A DNA stretch of 64,000 nt from the NCBI GenBank assembly GCA_021014325.1, contig CM037462.1, forward strand, positions 6,542,318-6,606,317, in the 5' to 3' direction. Each line of letters starts with the position of its first letter. The first letter of the stretch is position 1. Source of the stretch: Plazaster borealis. Its lineage: Eukaryota > Echinodermata > Asteroidea > Forcipulatida > Labidiasteridae. Of this stretch, positions 43,422 to 54,061 are shown piece by piece. Both the position numbers and the translations under genes were made by a program. Under the pieces are notes generated by a model. That model ran no database searches. It saw only the letters and a program-made list of their open reading frames with translations, and had not been told where the DNA came from.

Positions 43422-44529
43422 TTATATTTATCAAGAGTTTAGCTTGTTGAAGAATATTTGTTCATAATTTTTCTTCCCATAATTGTTAACTTTTTAAAAG
43501 TTTAAAATCACGTAATGTTTGTGGTTTAACGGTTCATTGTGCAGTAAGAACAGTCCATTGTTACACCTGCACAGAACCCCTCTTTAAAAATATATAGGCC
43601 TAAACATAAAACGGAAATTCGTCAACAAAGGGAAATCTATCTAAAAGAGTCTGGCTTATATTCATATATTCTATCAATATCGACTCTTCACATCACAGAC
43701 ATAACCTCAATGTAACGCCATGGAGTTATTGTGAACACCTACTTTAGCGAGTCCTCATTAATTGAACTGATTTCATTGGTCAGCAGCGGACGCGTGTGTT
43801 GCTTATTAAAACTATTGCATATGCATAATGAATAACTACATATCACGCAGGGGGGTGCCTCCTGGCAGATTCATCAAGTCGGACTTTCGAATCCAGTTGA
43901 TTGGCACTTTCCTGGCGATTGAGGGCGCACAACAAAGTGGTGAAATAAAGCTGCGATTCCGAGTTAAAAGGTGCATGCAGTGGATTAATCAGACGACGAA
44001 GGACTCGACGAAAGTTCGACTTGGGTCAAGTCTAGACTAGCGGCGAAGCCGCGAAGCGCCTTTACCAACTAGTTTTGGGGCTTTATGTTTTTCTGTACTT
44101 TTTGCTACCGATTTTGTTTGGAGAAATGTTATGCATAATGCATTAGCTCGCTTTGACGCTGGGCAATAAGAAGACACAATTACTTGCATGACGTCACATG
44201 AACGTTTGATGCAAATTATTAGCAAGATGGCGACTACCACTTTCACCATGATTGACGACAAATTGTTTCAGCAAAGCATTAGCTTTGCTGCTCAACAAAA
44301 ATGAGCATTTCCGGTGAACTTAAGCCATGCCACAGCAGTGTCATGCTAAATAAGAAATATATTGGAACGTAGATATGGTTTATCACTTTTTAGAAATCAC
44401 TAAAACAAATTTGACCCTTTACAATAATTGTTTATTTTGTGTTTAGTTATTATTTGGTGGCAGGTTTGATGTTTTCTGCGCTGCAATTTTGCTGAAATTT
44501 TATCGGAAAAACTAGCCCCCTGTTTCCAA

Positions 44530-44945
44530 TTCAATTTCACCTGAAATAAGTTATTTTGAGCGCTCGAAATCTTTTTGTTCTCACCAAATCATTTTAGTCA
44601 AAATCATTTCGTGCTTTTGAAATTATTTCGCTCGAAATCATTTCGAATGCTCAAAATAATTTATTTTGTGCGCTTGAAATTAATGGTTGCGAAAGCTGGA
44701 AATAAACTTTTGCAAAAGCTCGAAATCATTTCGTGCTCTCAAAATCATTTCGCTCAAAATCATTTTGAAAGCTCAAATATATTGTTGCGAGAGCTCGAAA
44801 TAAACAACTGCAAAAGTTACAACAAAGTATTGCAAAAACCTTTGTACTCTTAAAACCATTTCGCTCGAAATCATTTTGAACGCTCAAATTAATATATTTT
44901 GAGTGAAAAATATTTGTTTGTGAGCGCTCAAAGAACTCAAATTAT
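44530..44945. repeat. Cluster of degenerate CTCGAAATCATTTCG-type motifs
   Basis: At least ten variants of G(C)TCGAAAT/CATTTCG in both orientations within 400 bp, separated irregularly. It resembles the motif-rich region at 52240-52790. Confidence 0.6.
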
Positions 44946-44976
44946 TTCTGTAGTTATTACCTTTAGGGACTCCTTA

Positions 44977-45681
44977 TAGACTTTGCAAGTCTCGCGCGTA
45001 TCGGAACGATAAAACACGTCAAATGAAGAACTTTGTTTTCTAAAAACCTAATCTTTGTTTTAAATTATATCTAATGACAAACTCTGAACAACAAAAATAC
45101 TCATTACATGTTTATACAATCAGTTTTAGTTTTTAAAATACATACACAAATAATGTGTTAATTATTATTAAAACAAAATTAAAACTCTGGGACAAGGATG
45201 CTTATTTGATCTTAACTTTTCTGAAACCCCTTACGCGGATTCGCGATGGTCACACGGGCGTAAAATTAACGCTTGACGCAGTTTATAGAGGACGCTGACG
45301 CCTGAACAAGCATAGACTACAATGAAAAGGCTACAGCATCTAGCGATTATCATCGCGCATCCAAAACAAGCGTTTACATAAGTTTTGTGTTCGGAGGTTA
45401 GCACAAAATTCTTAGTTTTTTGCAGTAACCGGAAGCTGAGGTCAAGTTTAATTATCGGGTTTTCTTCGTTATATTGTTGAATTGATTTTACTTTCATATT
45501 TTGTATAACTAAGTATTACATTCCCAACAACATATAAATTTCTCATGGTCATAAACCACGTTAAACTAAAATAATTGACAAAACAAAATCTTTCCCACGT
45601 TAATCTCCATTATGGTTGGGACCATTTTGGGACCACAATGGTCCCGGAAGTTCAAATATTGCGCGAGACTTGCACAGTCTA
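44977..45681 (-). mobile_element. TA-flanked inverted-repeat element, copy X
   Basis: TAGACTTTGCAAGTCTCGCG and the inverse of TAGACTGTGCAAGTCTCGCG bound 705 bp. TA at each end fits a TA duplication. The internal sequence is the reverse complement of copy Y (47110-47850), including the block GTTGTATTGTTGAATTGATT-like. Confidence 0.85.
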
Positions 45682-46339
45682 GCCTCATTGGCATTTGAAT
45701 ATTTTATGGTTTCCAAGTTGAATCATTGTTTGCTGTTCATAAAAACGTAACATGATCTACTCATGTAAAAAAATACCAACCCTGGTCCAAAAAACTACTG
45801 TTCGAAATAAACAATTCACTGCAGTGCACTGGTGACACAAATTCAGTCTTAAGAAATACAAGGGTCTCAAAAAGGCATCAGGTTTGATGACTCTACAAAT
45901 AATTGGCGCAATCTGATCATTTAAAAAAAAAAATTATGACACAATTGTTGTTGAGTCCCACTCATTTATATGTAATCATTATGCACTCGTTTACCTCATA
46001 CAACAAAAACACAATAATGTTAATTTCGTTCAAGTTGATCTTTAATATAAGCCAATAATTATATTAAATAACACTTTATATTAATTTTGTTTAAAAAGTA
46101 TCCATTTACTTACACACAATTTACTGGAGGAGGGAATCGGTGAATGGAGAAAGTTGTGAGGAATATATTTAAACATCCACAATAAAAGACACAAAAGCTT
46201 AGATCGTCCATTGTGAAGCTGACACTTGTGTCACATTATGACGCAACGTACGACGGGGGGGGAGGGGTGATACACATCACGTCGTTCAGAAACACACAAA
46301 CCAAGCATGGACAGGAATGTTTTAGGTGGAAGTGATTAA

Positions 46340-46732
46340 AGGGACACGTTGCCTTGGATCGGGCGAGTTGGTCTATGAAAAGCGTTTGAACCGTTTGTTA
46401 TAAAATGCATATTATGGTTAGAAATATGTTAGAATATATGTTAGAAGTAGAACACAGTGATGCACACAAATTTGCCTCGAAATTGCGTGGTTTTCCTTTT
46501 ACTTTGCGAACTAACAGGGTCCGCCATTTTGTGGAGTCCAAATTTTGCTCTTCAAAATGGCGTGCCGTGTTAGTTCACAATGTAAAGAGGAAAACCACGC
46601 AAATTCGAGGCATTTTTGTGTGGATCATTGTATTCCACTTTTAAAACATCTTTCTAACCATATGCATTTTATAACAATGGTTACATACGCTTTTCATAGA
46701 CCAACTCGCCTGATCCAAGGAAACTTGTCCCT
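46340..46732. mobile_element. TTAA-flanked long-hairpin MITE
   Basis: TTAA at 46336-46339 and 46733-46736. The arms run from AGGGACACGTTGCCTTGGAT inward for about 160-190 bp each, nearly reaching the centre, so the element can fold almost completely. Non-coding. Confidence 0.92.
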
Positions 46733-46793
46733 TTAATGTTCACGATTAGGCAGCTGCGTGACCACAACTATGCGCATTTGATTGGTTAAATTA

Positions 46794-46967
46794 ATAGACC
46801 TTATGCATTGACGTCATCCAGCCGCCATCTTAGAGGTAAAACGATGACGAAACAATCGAAGCGCACAGATTTGTACGCGCGGCGCACAGGATTGGCCAAT
46901 GAACAGCCTCCTTTGACCTCTAGGCGAGGGCGCCCTATTGTTATGACATCATGTGCATAAGGTCTAT
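46794..46967. mobile_element. ATAGACCTTATGCA MITE, copy 2
   Basis: Reverse-oriented relative of 39924-40098, with the same TIRs and the GCCGCCATCTTAGAGG interior block. Confidence 0.85.
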
Positions 46968-47071
46968 TCTTTGCCATTGATAAACTATACTGCAGAAAAA
47001 ATGCCACCGGGGCTAGGTTGATCTAGTTGGACTGAACCATGTAGCCTTCGAGTGACATCTAGACCAACTAT

Positions 47072-48176
47072 AGCCTGAACATCCGACGTCACACTTTAAG
47101 GCTCGTGAATAGACTGTGCAAGTCTCGCGCGTAAGCGAACTTCCGGGACCATTGTGGTCCCAACCATATGGAGTTTTACGTGGGCGGGATTTTGTTTTGT
47201 CAATTATTTTAGTTTAACGTACTTTATGATCATGAAAATTAAATATGCTGTTTGGAATGTAATACTAAGTGATGCAAAATATGAAAGTAAAATCAATTCA
47301 ACAATACAACGAAGAAAACCCAAGAATTACACTTGACCTCTGCTTCCGGTTACTTGCAATAAGAATTTGTGCCCACTTCCGATCACCAATTTTATTTTGG
47401 ACGCGCGATGATAAACTCCAGACGCTGTTATTGTCAGACGCTAAGCCTTTACATTGCAGTCTACGGTTGTTTAAGCGTTAGCGTCCTCTTTAAACTGCGT
47501 CATGCGTTAATTCTACGCCTTTGTGATCATCGCGCGTCTGCATTTAAACCTGCTTTAGTGGTTGATGGCTCTATGGGTTGCACGTACTCAGGCGTGGATT
47601 TACAAAAGGGTTTCCCAAAAAGTTAATATCAAATAGATATCCCTGTCCCAGGGTTTTTAGTTTGTTTCAACAAAAACTAACATGTGTTTATTATGAAAGC
47701 TAAAACTCATTTTATTCAAATTGTAATGGCTATTTTTGTTGGTCAGATTTTTTCATAGATCTAATTTAAAAACAATGATTTGATTTCAGAAAAAAATTCT
47801 TCTCTTGACGTGTTTTCTCGCTCGGACACGCGCGAGACTTGCACAGTCTATAACGCCAGATACCGGCCTTGAGCAACTGGCAGGATCCTGCCAGTTCTTC
47901 GCATCCATTCATTCACACGGCAGAGATTCGTAGTCACACACACGTGTACACAGATTACATTGTGTATAAACAACATTAGGGCCTACATAATTATTGTACA
48001 AACATTATGCCCACGCGCGCAGCAGCAGACGATCGAAAGTTCCTGCTGACGGTGTAGCTGACAAACACGTCACTTCGGAGCGGACCAATCATAACACAGA
48101 TATGGAAAGCTTACGTCGCTGCCCGTTTATCCAATGAAATCATTGTATCCAAAGAAATCATTGGGTCGGTGAAACC
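47072..48176. repeat. GCCTGAACATC repeat, interrupted by copy Y
   Basis: GCCTGAACATCCGACGTCAC...GGCTCGTGAA before 47110 and CGCCAGATACCGGCCTTGAG...AACTGGCAGGATCCTGCCAG... after 47850 correspond to the continuous sequence at 34360. AACTGGCAGGATCCTGCC is part of a 22-bp perfect palindrome (~47875-47897). Confidence 0.7.
47110..47850 (+). mobile_element. TA-flanked inverted-repeat element, copy Y
   Basis: TAGACTGTGCAAGTCTCGCG and its inverse bound 741 bp. The interior begins GGACCATTGTGGTCCCAACC, itself partly palindromic. It lies opposite to copy X, 1.4 kb away. Confidence 0.88.
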
Positions 48177-48215
48177 AGTCACTGTCTTATCCTTGCGGAT
48201 AAAGACATGGGACCA

Positions 48216-48422
48216 GTCTAGACCGACTATGACATCTATGAGCAAGTTCGGTTGGCTGACTAGAGTTGACTAAACTTAACCATGCTGCGGAGCTAGGTTG
48301 ATCCAGTTGGACTAGCTAGTTCAACCATGCAGCGTTCGAGTGACATCTAGAGCGACTATGGTTAATAAGTTTAGTCGACTCTAGTCAGCCAACCGAACTT
48401 GCTCTTTATCGTTGGTCTAGAC
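48216..48422. mobile_element. Foldback element with GTCTAGACC termini
   Basis: GAGCAAGTTCGGTTGGCTGA continuing to TAACCAT on the left is inverted on the right from ATGGTTA to GAACTTGCTC, near-perfect over about 48 bp; GTCTAGACC occurs at both edges. Confidence 0.85.
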
Positions 48423-48589
48423 GAACGCAAAGTTTGTATTTGTCGCCGTTAGAGGGCGCAGCATCGACTGGCTCGGAGGGACTGGGCAAGTCTACAAATC
48501 TTGATCCATAAGTTTGTTTGATACAAATATCTCTTCTCTAGTAATTCGTGTTGTGATAATCGGAAAAAAAACACAAGACTATAAGTAAC

Positions 48590-48645
48590 ACTGCGTATGA
48601 AGCGCTATATAATGTTAATAATTATTATTATTATTTACTATTATT
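48590..48645 (+). repeat. LINE 3' end fragment with (ATT)n tail
   Basis: GCGTATGAAGCGCTATATAA followed by ATTATTATTATT resembles the 3' end of the LINE at 4234 (GCGCTCTATAAATGCCCG plus trinucleotide tail). Confidence 0.6.
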
Positions 48646-48651
48646 TGTTAA

Positions 48652-49019
48652 AGGCACTGTACACGTTTGGTAATTACTCAAAATATATATTAACATAAAA
48701 ACTGACTTGGTAACGAGCAACGGAGAGCTGTTGATAGTATAAAACATTGTAGGAAACGACTCCCTCTGAAGTAACGTAGTTTTTGAGAAAGAGGTAATTT
48801 TTCACTAAAATAATAAAAACTTCTTGGAAGAAGTTTTTGTTCCTAATTGAAAGCACACAAATTTGTACAACAAGGGTGTTTTTTCTTTCATCATTTTCTT
48901 GCAACTTCGACGACCAATATTGAGCCCAAATTTTCACAGGCTTGTTATTTTATGCATACGTTGGGATACACTAAGTGAGAACACTGGTCTTTGACAATTT
49001 CCAAACGTGTTCAGTGCCT
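48652..49019. mobile_element. TTAA-flanked MITE (well preserved family member)
   Basis: TTAA at 48648-48651 and 49020-49023; termini AGGCACTGTACACGTTTGG and inverted AGGCACTGAACACGTTTGG. The interior has GAGAGCTGTTGATAGTATAA and TTTTCACAGGCTTGTTATTT. Confidence 0.92.
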
Positions 49020-49411
49020 TTAAACTGTGTTCAATGTTCTGGATCAGTACATCTGAAGTCTGCCTTCCTTTTCAGTTGATTGCTATTTATATCTTTTATC
49101 AGAATTTGCCATTTTATTTATTGTCTATTTGTATGTATTTATTTCCTCAATTTATCTTTCAAAAGTTTGCCTTTTATCGTTTTCTATTTGATTAAGATTC
49201 TTTTGCCATTATTGCCGTTTATACCCTTTTATCCGGGTGTCAGTTTTATAGGCATATTATCTATTTTTATGTCTCATTCTAATTTGGTTTATTAAGATCA
49301 GTTTTTCGTTTTTATACAAATACATATTTTTTATGATCATCATTCAACGTTTACCTTTTATCATTTTATATGATTGCTTGCTAAAGATTGGCATATCTGT
49401 TTTGATATTAC

Positions 49412-50786
49412 CAGATGTATATGTATTTGACGCGGCATGAGCTCGATTTTGGAAATGATCGCAGTAACATGTCCTTGGCCTGTAAATGTCCTCAAAGTTG
49501 TTACATATACTGTTGCATTGAGTAGACCTATATCAGCAAGCAGCATTCAATACAGTGCGGTCGGGCACCGTGCGTCTGCACATCATTAGAAGTATGTTGA
49601 CCTAATGTATACACATACATGACATGTACATGTATTTTTCTAATACTGGAGCAGACTTTTTTACGGGGGTGATAGGTCATGACCCAGAGCGAGTGTTGGG
49701 GAAGTCCCCTCGCGTTCCCTAAACTTACTAAAATTGGCAGCTGCATGACTTGTGGGGAGTCGGTAAAACACCCGACAAGATCTAGACCACGCCTGTAATA
49801 ACGTCAAATTGTTAATGTATTCCAAACGTTAACCAAGACTGATTACAATAATATACACAAAAGGTGGAGTGGAGAGTGTTTTGTCTAGCAAAGACTTTTT
49901 TAAATTGGGGTTGGGGTTGGTGTGTTGGGTCAGGGGCAAAGGTAAAGTGTATGTAATCAAACTGTGTGGCTGACATCAAGTTCAAAAATAAGAGTAACCG
50001 TTCAAATTCAATAACGTCCATTGATTCTTCAGATCGTTAACAATAAATAAATAATAACAAAGAACAAACATAATTAACGAAATAAATGCACATTCCAAAA
50101 GTTCTGTCAGAAACCACACCGTTGGAGAATGCTTGGAACTTAATGCTATGCGGTCCATACATATACATACCGCGTCCATGGAAAGTATGTTAAACAAATA
50201 GTCGGAAAGTATGTTTAAAAAGGTCCCGTTGTCATTCACCCAGACTTCTTTCGGGAGTTCAAACCAGCCTTGGAATGCAGTCACATTAATGTTAAGAAAG
50301 ATAGGCCTACATGACTTAATGATCACGTCTCCTGAGCCATATTCACCAAAGGTAAGATTACATTTCTGTATACATTTGTGGGTAATCAAACGGGGAAGAG
50401 GACGGCTGCATGATTGAAAACGAGGGCATTTTTCTGTCCTTGTTTGTACGATTATTATTACTATCTAAAAACAAGATTATGACCGCATTGCTACTTCGCT
50501 AAGAACTTCAATTTAACTGCGCAACACAGATGCTGGTCAGGTGGTTGTACAACCTTTTTTGTTTATTACTATTACCAGCTTTATAAAAAGTAGGTTTTCA
50601 GATAAAAGTTACACAATTTCTTGTCGGGGTCATTACTAAAGAGTATGACCGCACCATATTCGGCAAAAAATTAGGTGAGTGTGCGAATGTGCTTTGGCAG
50701 GAATTGACGTTCCTTTTACCAGTTCCCAGTTTAGCTTTTTGAAGTAGGATCGGTCGATCGAAAATGCTTTTTTCCATAAAGGTCTT
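49412..50786 (-). CDS. Candidate minus-strand gene fragment, unidentified, four exons
   Basis: Exon-like blocks 50786-50720, 50331-50171, 49792-49729 and 49479-49412 each lie between AG and GT on the minus strand (donors GTAAAA, GTATGT, GTAAGT, GTAATA) and join in one frame with phases 1, 0, 1 and 0. They read KTFMEKSIFDRPILLQKAKL..., then GDVIIKSCRPIFLNINVTAF, FQGWFELPKEVWVNDNGTFL, then AWSRSCRVFYRLPTSHAAAN, then QGHVTAIISKIELMPRQIHI. The composition is protein-like, especially exon 2, but no family was recognised. Start, stop and outer exons were not found; the first exon starts in phase 0 and the last ends in phase 0. A further exon-like block at about 51194-51246 does not fit the phase. 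Chance agreement cannot be excluded. Confidence 0.38.
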
Positions 50787-51409
50787 CTAAAATTATGCAA
50801 AGTGCGTAAATGTTGTATCATGTTTATAGTTTATTCACATGAGTTTGTTACTGTTTCTGGCTGGAAACACAGTACGTCACCGTAAAAAAGGAGCAAGTAA
50901 ATAGAACAAGTAACAAAGCATTAAAATAAAACTATTTCGTTCCCCTCGAAATTTCAAAGGGGTAACAAAATGTTATTTTAAATGAAGAAAATCATATATT
51001 TTGTGGGAACGAATGAAAAATGCGACGCCGAAAAGGGATGGTAAAGTATGGAACATACATTTTCTGAGTATTATGTGACATGTACTCGTGCAGGTGATCT
51101 GTCGGGCTTTTGCGCATTCATGTAAGAGGCCTAAAACAAGGCTACGGTCGTTAACTTGGGGTTAACTCAGAAGCCATTGGAATTCACCCAGTCTTACCGT
51201 TGCCAGTACAACAACTTTTGAACAAGTTGAGCATCATGATGTGCAGGTAACTACCAAGGTTTGTTTAGTGCTGATTCTGAGCATTGTACATAGGATGCGT
51301 TCGAAACGGTTCCCCAGCCAGCCGGCCCGTGTCATTCAGTTCCTCATGGTACCCTGCTCGTGAAGCGGGGTATGGTGGAAGCAGACCTGGGTTAGTGACG
51401 TCACATTAA

Positions 51410-53252
51410 AGGGACACACCGGCCGAATTGGGCTATTTGGGCTGCAAAATAGACTAAAATATGACTTCAACGGTCTTCCAGGAATGAAGAAGAACAGTCC
51501 ATTAAAAAATCATCAAATTTAGCCGTTTTTGAGCATTTTTAAACAAAAACGAAGGTCGCGTGATAGTTCGAACCACAAACTGGTTCAAATAATCACGTGA
51601 CCTTCGGAGTTAGTTTTACTTCCAGCAGTATAACCATTAATTACTGCACCGAATTAAACTCTGTTTTTTAACAAGAATTCATGAATATTTGACTCGCAAA
51701 AATAGGTATTCAAATTATGGATACAAGTTGTAAATAATACAAAAAATCGAACGTAAGGTTTTATTTCAGAGAGTCCGAGCAACGGAAGCGTGTATTACAG
51801 TGCACAGCGTGGGGACTCTCTACACGCAACACAGGGGCAGTCGTGTAGCTGGCGAGCAGAGTATCCCGGCGGTGGTAGCGCGACAGAAACCCGCTAGCCC
51901 AGAGTTAGCTGTACCTGGAAGCTCATGAACATGTGGGAGGGGTAGGGAGCCAGACCACAAACTATACGTTGTTGTTAATACGGGTTTGCTAGTCGGTACA
52001 CCTCGCTGATCGAATCCGTTGTTTCAAAATCGCAACTTTTCAATGCTCTGTGTATGTTCCTTGACCCGATTTGTACCAAATTTCTGGTTATTAAATAAGA
52101 TTTATGTCAATACATAGGAATACCACTTTTATATTGACGGTGCAATTAGTTTAAACAATATTTGTGACAAACAATTCCAAAAAAAAACGGAGCCCCTGAA
52201 GGGACAAGTGAAAAAGAAATTAAAATTAAAAGGTAGACAAAAATACCTCACTCGAAATTTCTATTGCATCCCTCGACACACAAAATTCCAACAAAATCAT
52301 TTCGTTTCCTTAAAATATTATTTAATTCGATGAAAATATAATTTTGTCTCACAAAATATTATTTTTCATTTTGTGAACGCAGTGTGTTTTTCTAGGTAAC
52401 AAAAAAGATTATTTCTAGAAAAATAGGTTCACGTTCCCTTTAACACGCTTTCTTTCCCCCATAATACGATTAAGTTCCACAGAAATACGCTTACGTTGCC
52501 TGAAAATACGCATTCATTTCCTCGAAATATGATTTTGTTCGCAAGAAATATACTTTAGTTAGCTCAAAAGGAGATTTCGTTCCCTAAAAAAAAGCTGTTG
52601 TTTCCTCGAAATACGACTTTGAATTTTTTGTCCGAAATATACTTTAATTCACCCGAAGTATGCTTTCGCTCCCTAAAAGTACGCGTTCGTTCTCTCGCAA
52701 TGAGATTTTGTTTCCCAGAATTCCTCTTTCGTTCCCTCAAGATAGCTAATTTTGTTCCCTCAAGATAACTTTCGTTCCCCTGAAGTCCAATCATACCAAT
52801 TTGTTACATTCCTTTGTGAGGGGCGACTTTGAGAGGGGACGAGTTTGTATGTGAGGGGCGACTTTGCTAGGGGCGACTTTGTAGTTGGCGACTTTGTATT
52901 TGGCGTCTTTGCTGGGGGCGAGTTGACCGGTTTCCATGTCCGTGGTTTATACATGTACACACTTTCAGATGGATAACGTGGACTGGATCCTCATGCCTTG
53001 TCGTAGTAAAACACTTACACAAACAGAGCACCAGTCTACTTGCAACATTGCATAGCATGTATCCCGTTAATTTGACACTTGCAACGGCTGGTAAAGCGTA
53101 TACGATGACCTTTGACCGCTTTTGCTTTTGTCGGTCATTTCTCGTTAATTACGTGATATTTTTGTATTAAAAAAAATATAAAAACCATCAAGAAATAATT
53201 GTCTTTGATTCTACATGACAAAATTACGTAAACAGGTAACCGGTGTGTCCCT
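51410..53252. mobile_element. 1.84-kb TTAA-flanked non-autonomous element
   Basis: TTAA at 51406-51409 and 53253-53256; TIRs AGGGACACACCGG and its perfect inverse CCGGTGTGTCCCT. No transposase ORF. At 52240-52790 it holds many degenerate TTCGTTCCCTCGAAATA-like motifs. piggyBac-type by target site. Confidence 0.88.
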
Positions 53253-53390
53253 TTAATGAAAACATTTTGGCACGAGCAGTTACGTAAAAATATTTGTCAC
53301 GATTATTAAACAGCTTGAGAAAATTGCACTTTAAGAACGGCAGGTGTTCGTAGTTAGTAACAAATTTAGACAACAATAATGGGGGGGGGG

Positions 53391-54020
53391 GGGCTCATCA
53401 GTGTCGCAAACTCCTTCTTCCTTCGCACCATCCAGGATTTGAACAACCTACAGAAGGATCCAGCTATGTACTCATCCCTCGACACCTTTAAAGGTATTGT
53501 ACACTTTTGGTAACAGCTCAAAATCAGTGTCCACATTTTGTGTGATTCAACATATGCATGAACGAACAAACCTGTGAAAGTTTGAGCTCAATTAGACATC
53601 AAGATCACGAGAAAATAGTGAAAAGAGACCTTAAGTGTTTTCTGTTTTTTCAAAATATCGCGCGTGATAAAAACTATTGTTTTACTCATTTCTCAGAAAC
53701 GATAGCATTTTAGGCAGAAATAATTTAAGGAACTCTTTCTACCATTACTTGCTTTAAATCATGTAGTTGTGTGTGAATCTGTGAACATTTGTGTTTTTCG
53801 ATCTTACCAATAGTGTACACAGGGCCGTTAAGGCAGCTCTCAGGGATATTCAGCTGATTTATCTCCACCCATCATGTTTTTAAACTGCTCTGTAAATTTC
53901 TGCACTTGCCTTCATAATGCCTCGTCATTTTCGAGCCAACTCATGAGCACACTAAGCTTGCGCAGTACGATTTTGCTCATGTAATTGAGTCTGTACTTAC
54001 ATGGAAGAAGAAGAAGATAA
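53391..54020 (+). pseudogene. LINE C-terminal fragment split by a TTAA MITE
   Basis: SFFLRTIQDLNNLQKDPAMY, SSLDTF before the MITE and KAALRDIQLIYLHPSCF after it make the typical C-terminal phrase of LINE reverse transcriptases. Stops follow. The tail ends in GAAGAAGAAGAAGA near 54005-54020. Confidence 0.75.
53492..53828. mobile_element. TTAA-flanked MITE inside a LINE codon
   Basis: TTAA at 53488-53491 and 53829-53832. Termini AGGTATTGTACACTTTTGG and inverted CGGCCCTGTGTACACTATTGG. Removing it with one TTAA restores ACCTTTAAGGCA (Thr-Phe-Lys-Ala) in the LINE frame. Confidence 0.85.
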
Positions 54021-54061
54021 CGAAAAACCTTTACCTGGACAACAATATAGACCAAATCGTT

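Larger units (their letters stand above)
40571..44034. mobile_element. 9-bp-TSD transposon containing a solo LTR
   Basis: Left end TAGACTTGGTTCAAGTCGGG, right end inverted TAGACTTGACCCAAGTCGAA; perfect 9-bp direct repeats GACTAGCGG at 40562-40570 and 44035-44043. Without the LTR nest (41310-43421) about 1.35 kb remains. Termini resemble those of 9618-11817. No transposase was seen. Confidence 0.88.

Noticed and set aside
44227..44304. Possible start exon beginning MATTTFTMIDDKLFQQ
   Set aside because: Good start context but a stop after about 25 codons and no clear donor; no partner exon was found.
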